A stretch of DNA of 6,311 bases from Bacteroidales bacterium UBA5621 (GTDB lineage: Bacteria; Bacteroidota; Bacteroidia; Bacteroidales; VadinHA17). Under the pieces are notes generated by a model. It had not been told where the DNA came from, did not search any database, and saw nothing but the letters and a program-made list of their open reading frames with translations. A program made the translations under genes and the position numbers. Below, one piece after another: positions 5,638 to 6,311 of the stretch (the first letter of the stretch is position 1; each line of letters begins with the position of its first letter). The stretch is taken from NCBI GenBank assembly GCA_002424525.1, contig DIKJ01000158.1:27132-33442 (forward strand), in the 5' to 3' direction.

Positions 5638-6311
5638 ATGCGCTTTTCACCCGAGAAATTAAGTATTCCGGATCAGAGGATGAAACCTTTCATTGATCCT
5701 GACGAAATATGGAACTTCATCCACAATTCCAGGCCCGATAAAATCAGGGTCCGTGAAGTTATTGCCAAATCTCTCGGAAAGAACAGGCTGACCATGGAAG
5801 AGACCGCAGTGCTTGTAAATGCTGTAGGGACTGATCTTGTTGATGAGATACGGCAGGGGGCACGTGAACTGAAGGAGAATGTTTATGGGAACAGAATTGT
5901 ACTCTTTGCTCCTCTCTATATCGGGAACAGGTGCACCAACAACTGCCAGTATTGTGGCTTCAGGGTCTCTAACAGAGAGGCTGTGCGTAAAACACTCTCC
6001 GATGATGAGATAATTGCAGAGGTTGAGGCTCTCGAAGATAATGGTCAGAAAAGACTCATCCTGGTGTATGGCGAGCATCCGGATTACTCTGCAGAATATA
6101 TTGCCCATACTGTTAAGCTTGTTTATGGTATTAAAAAGGGACACGGCGAGATAAGAAGGGTGAATATCAATGCTGCTCCTTTCGACATCGAAGGCTTCAG
6201 GACAGTAGGAGAGTCAGGAATAGGTACCTACCAGATTTTCCAGGAGACATATCATCCGGAAGCCTACAAGTGGTATCATCCCTCGGGCAGGAAGAAAGAT
6301 TATGAATGGCG
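5638..6311 (+). CDS. hydG: [FeFe] hydrogenase maturase HydG, N-terminal part (3' end outside window)
   Basis: An open frame of 224 codons runs off the right edge without a stop. HydG is a radical SAM enzyme that cleaves tyrosine to give the CO and cyanide ligands of the H-cluster. The radical SAM cluster motif is Cys99-x3-Cys103-x2-Cys106 (LYIGNRCTNNCQYCGF), followed by LVYGEHP (142-148), the GE motif region. GIGTYQIFQETYH (194-206) and HPSGRKKDYEW (214-224) are typical of HydG and separate it from its relative ThiH. Full HydG proteins are about 470 residues, so roughly half is present; the C-terminal domain with its auxiliary cluster is not seen. I chose ATG 5638 because it follows the promoter-like element at a suitable distance. 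An in-frame ATG at 5680 would also keep all the motifs. HydE and HydF are not in the window and may follow downstream. Confidence 0.93.
   Translation, partial: MRFSPEKLSIPDQRMKPFIDPDEIWNFIHNSRPDKIRVREVIAKSLGKNRLTMEETAVLVNAVGTDLVDEIRQGARELKENVYGNRIVLFAPLYIGNRCTNNCQYCGFRVSNREAVRKTLSDDEIIAEVEALEDNGQKRLILVYGEHPDYSAEYIAHTVKLVYGIKKGHGEIRRVNINAAPFDIEGFRTVGESGIGTYQIFQETYHPEAYKWYHPSGRKKDYEW

Noticed and set aside
5659..6144. Open frame of 161 codons on the - strand
   Set aside because: It is opposite hydG, whose radical SAM motif and HydG-specific segments are clear in the + frame.
5641..6311. ThiH (thiamine tyrosine lyase) as the identity of the last gene
   Set aside because: The FQETYH and HPSGRKKDYEW segments and the [FeFe] hydrogenase neighbours fit HydG better, and no thiamine genes are nearby.

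Overview
The window looks like part of a hydrogen-metabolism operon from an anaerobic, fermentative bacterium. Seven genes lie on the + strand, packed with gaps of 1 to 65 bases and no gene on the other strand. I lean towards Bacteroidota. Shine-Dalgarno sequences are weak or absent before most starts, a sequence matching the Bacteroidota -7 promoter element (TAnnTTTG) lies before hydG, and base composition is moderate. This assignment is an inference; no rRNA or other marker gene is present.

Layout: (1) 1-477 is the 3' end of a catalytic-type [FeFe] hydrogenase large subunit, cut by the left edge. (2) 497-2458 is a [FeFe]-hydrogenase-like sensor histidine kinase. It has two [4Fe-4S] ferredoxin motifs, an H-cluster domain with all four cysteine ligands, a further four-cysteine Fe-S domain and a complete NtrB-like kinase core. 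(3) 2471-2866 is a stand-alone receiver protein. (4) 2868-3992 is a receiver fused to a histidine kinase. (5) 4010-4636 is Rex, the NADH/NAD+-responsive repressor. (6) 4649-5572 is a RibF-type protein with an intact FAD synthetase module and a degenerate riboflavin kinase module. (7) 5638-6311 is the N-terminal half of HydG, the radical SAM tyrosine lyase that makes the CO and cyanide ligands of the H-cluster, cut by the right edge.

The genes make sense together. HydA is the enzyme and HydG helps build its H-cluster. The H-cluster kinase probably senses H2 or redox state and passes phosphate to one or both receivers. Rex reports the NADH/NAD+ ratio. RibF may supply flavin for partner subunits encoded outside the window. 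None of the two-component proteins has a DNA-binding domain, so the output of the H2-sensing branch is not visible here. The most interesting item is the hydrogenase-kinase fusion with its unusual active-site pocket and phosphorelay partners; the atypical RibF is second.
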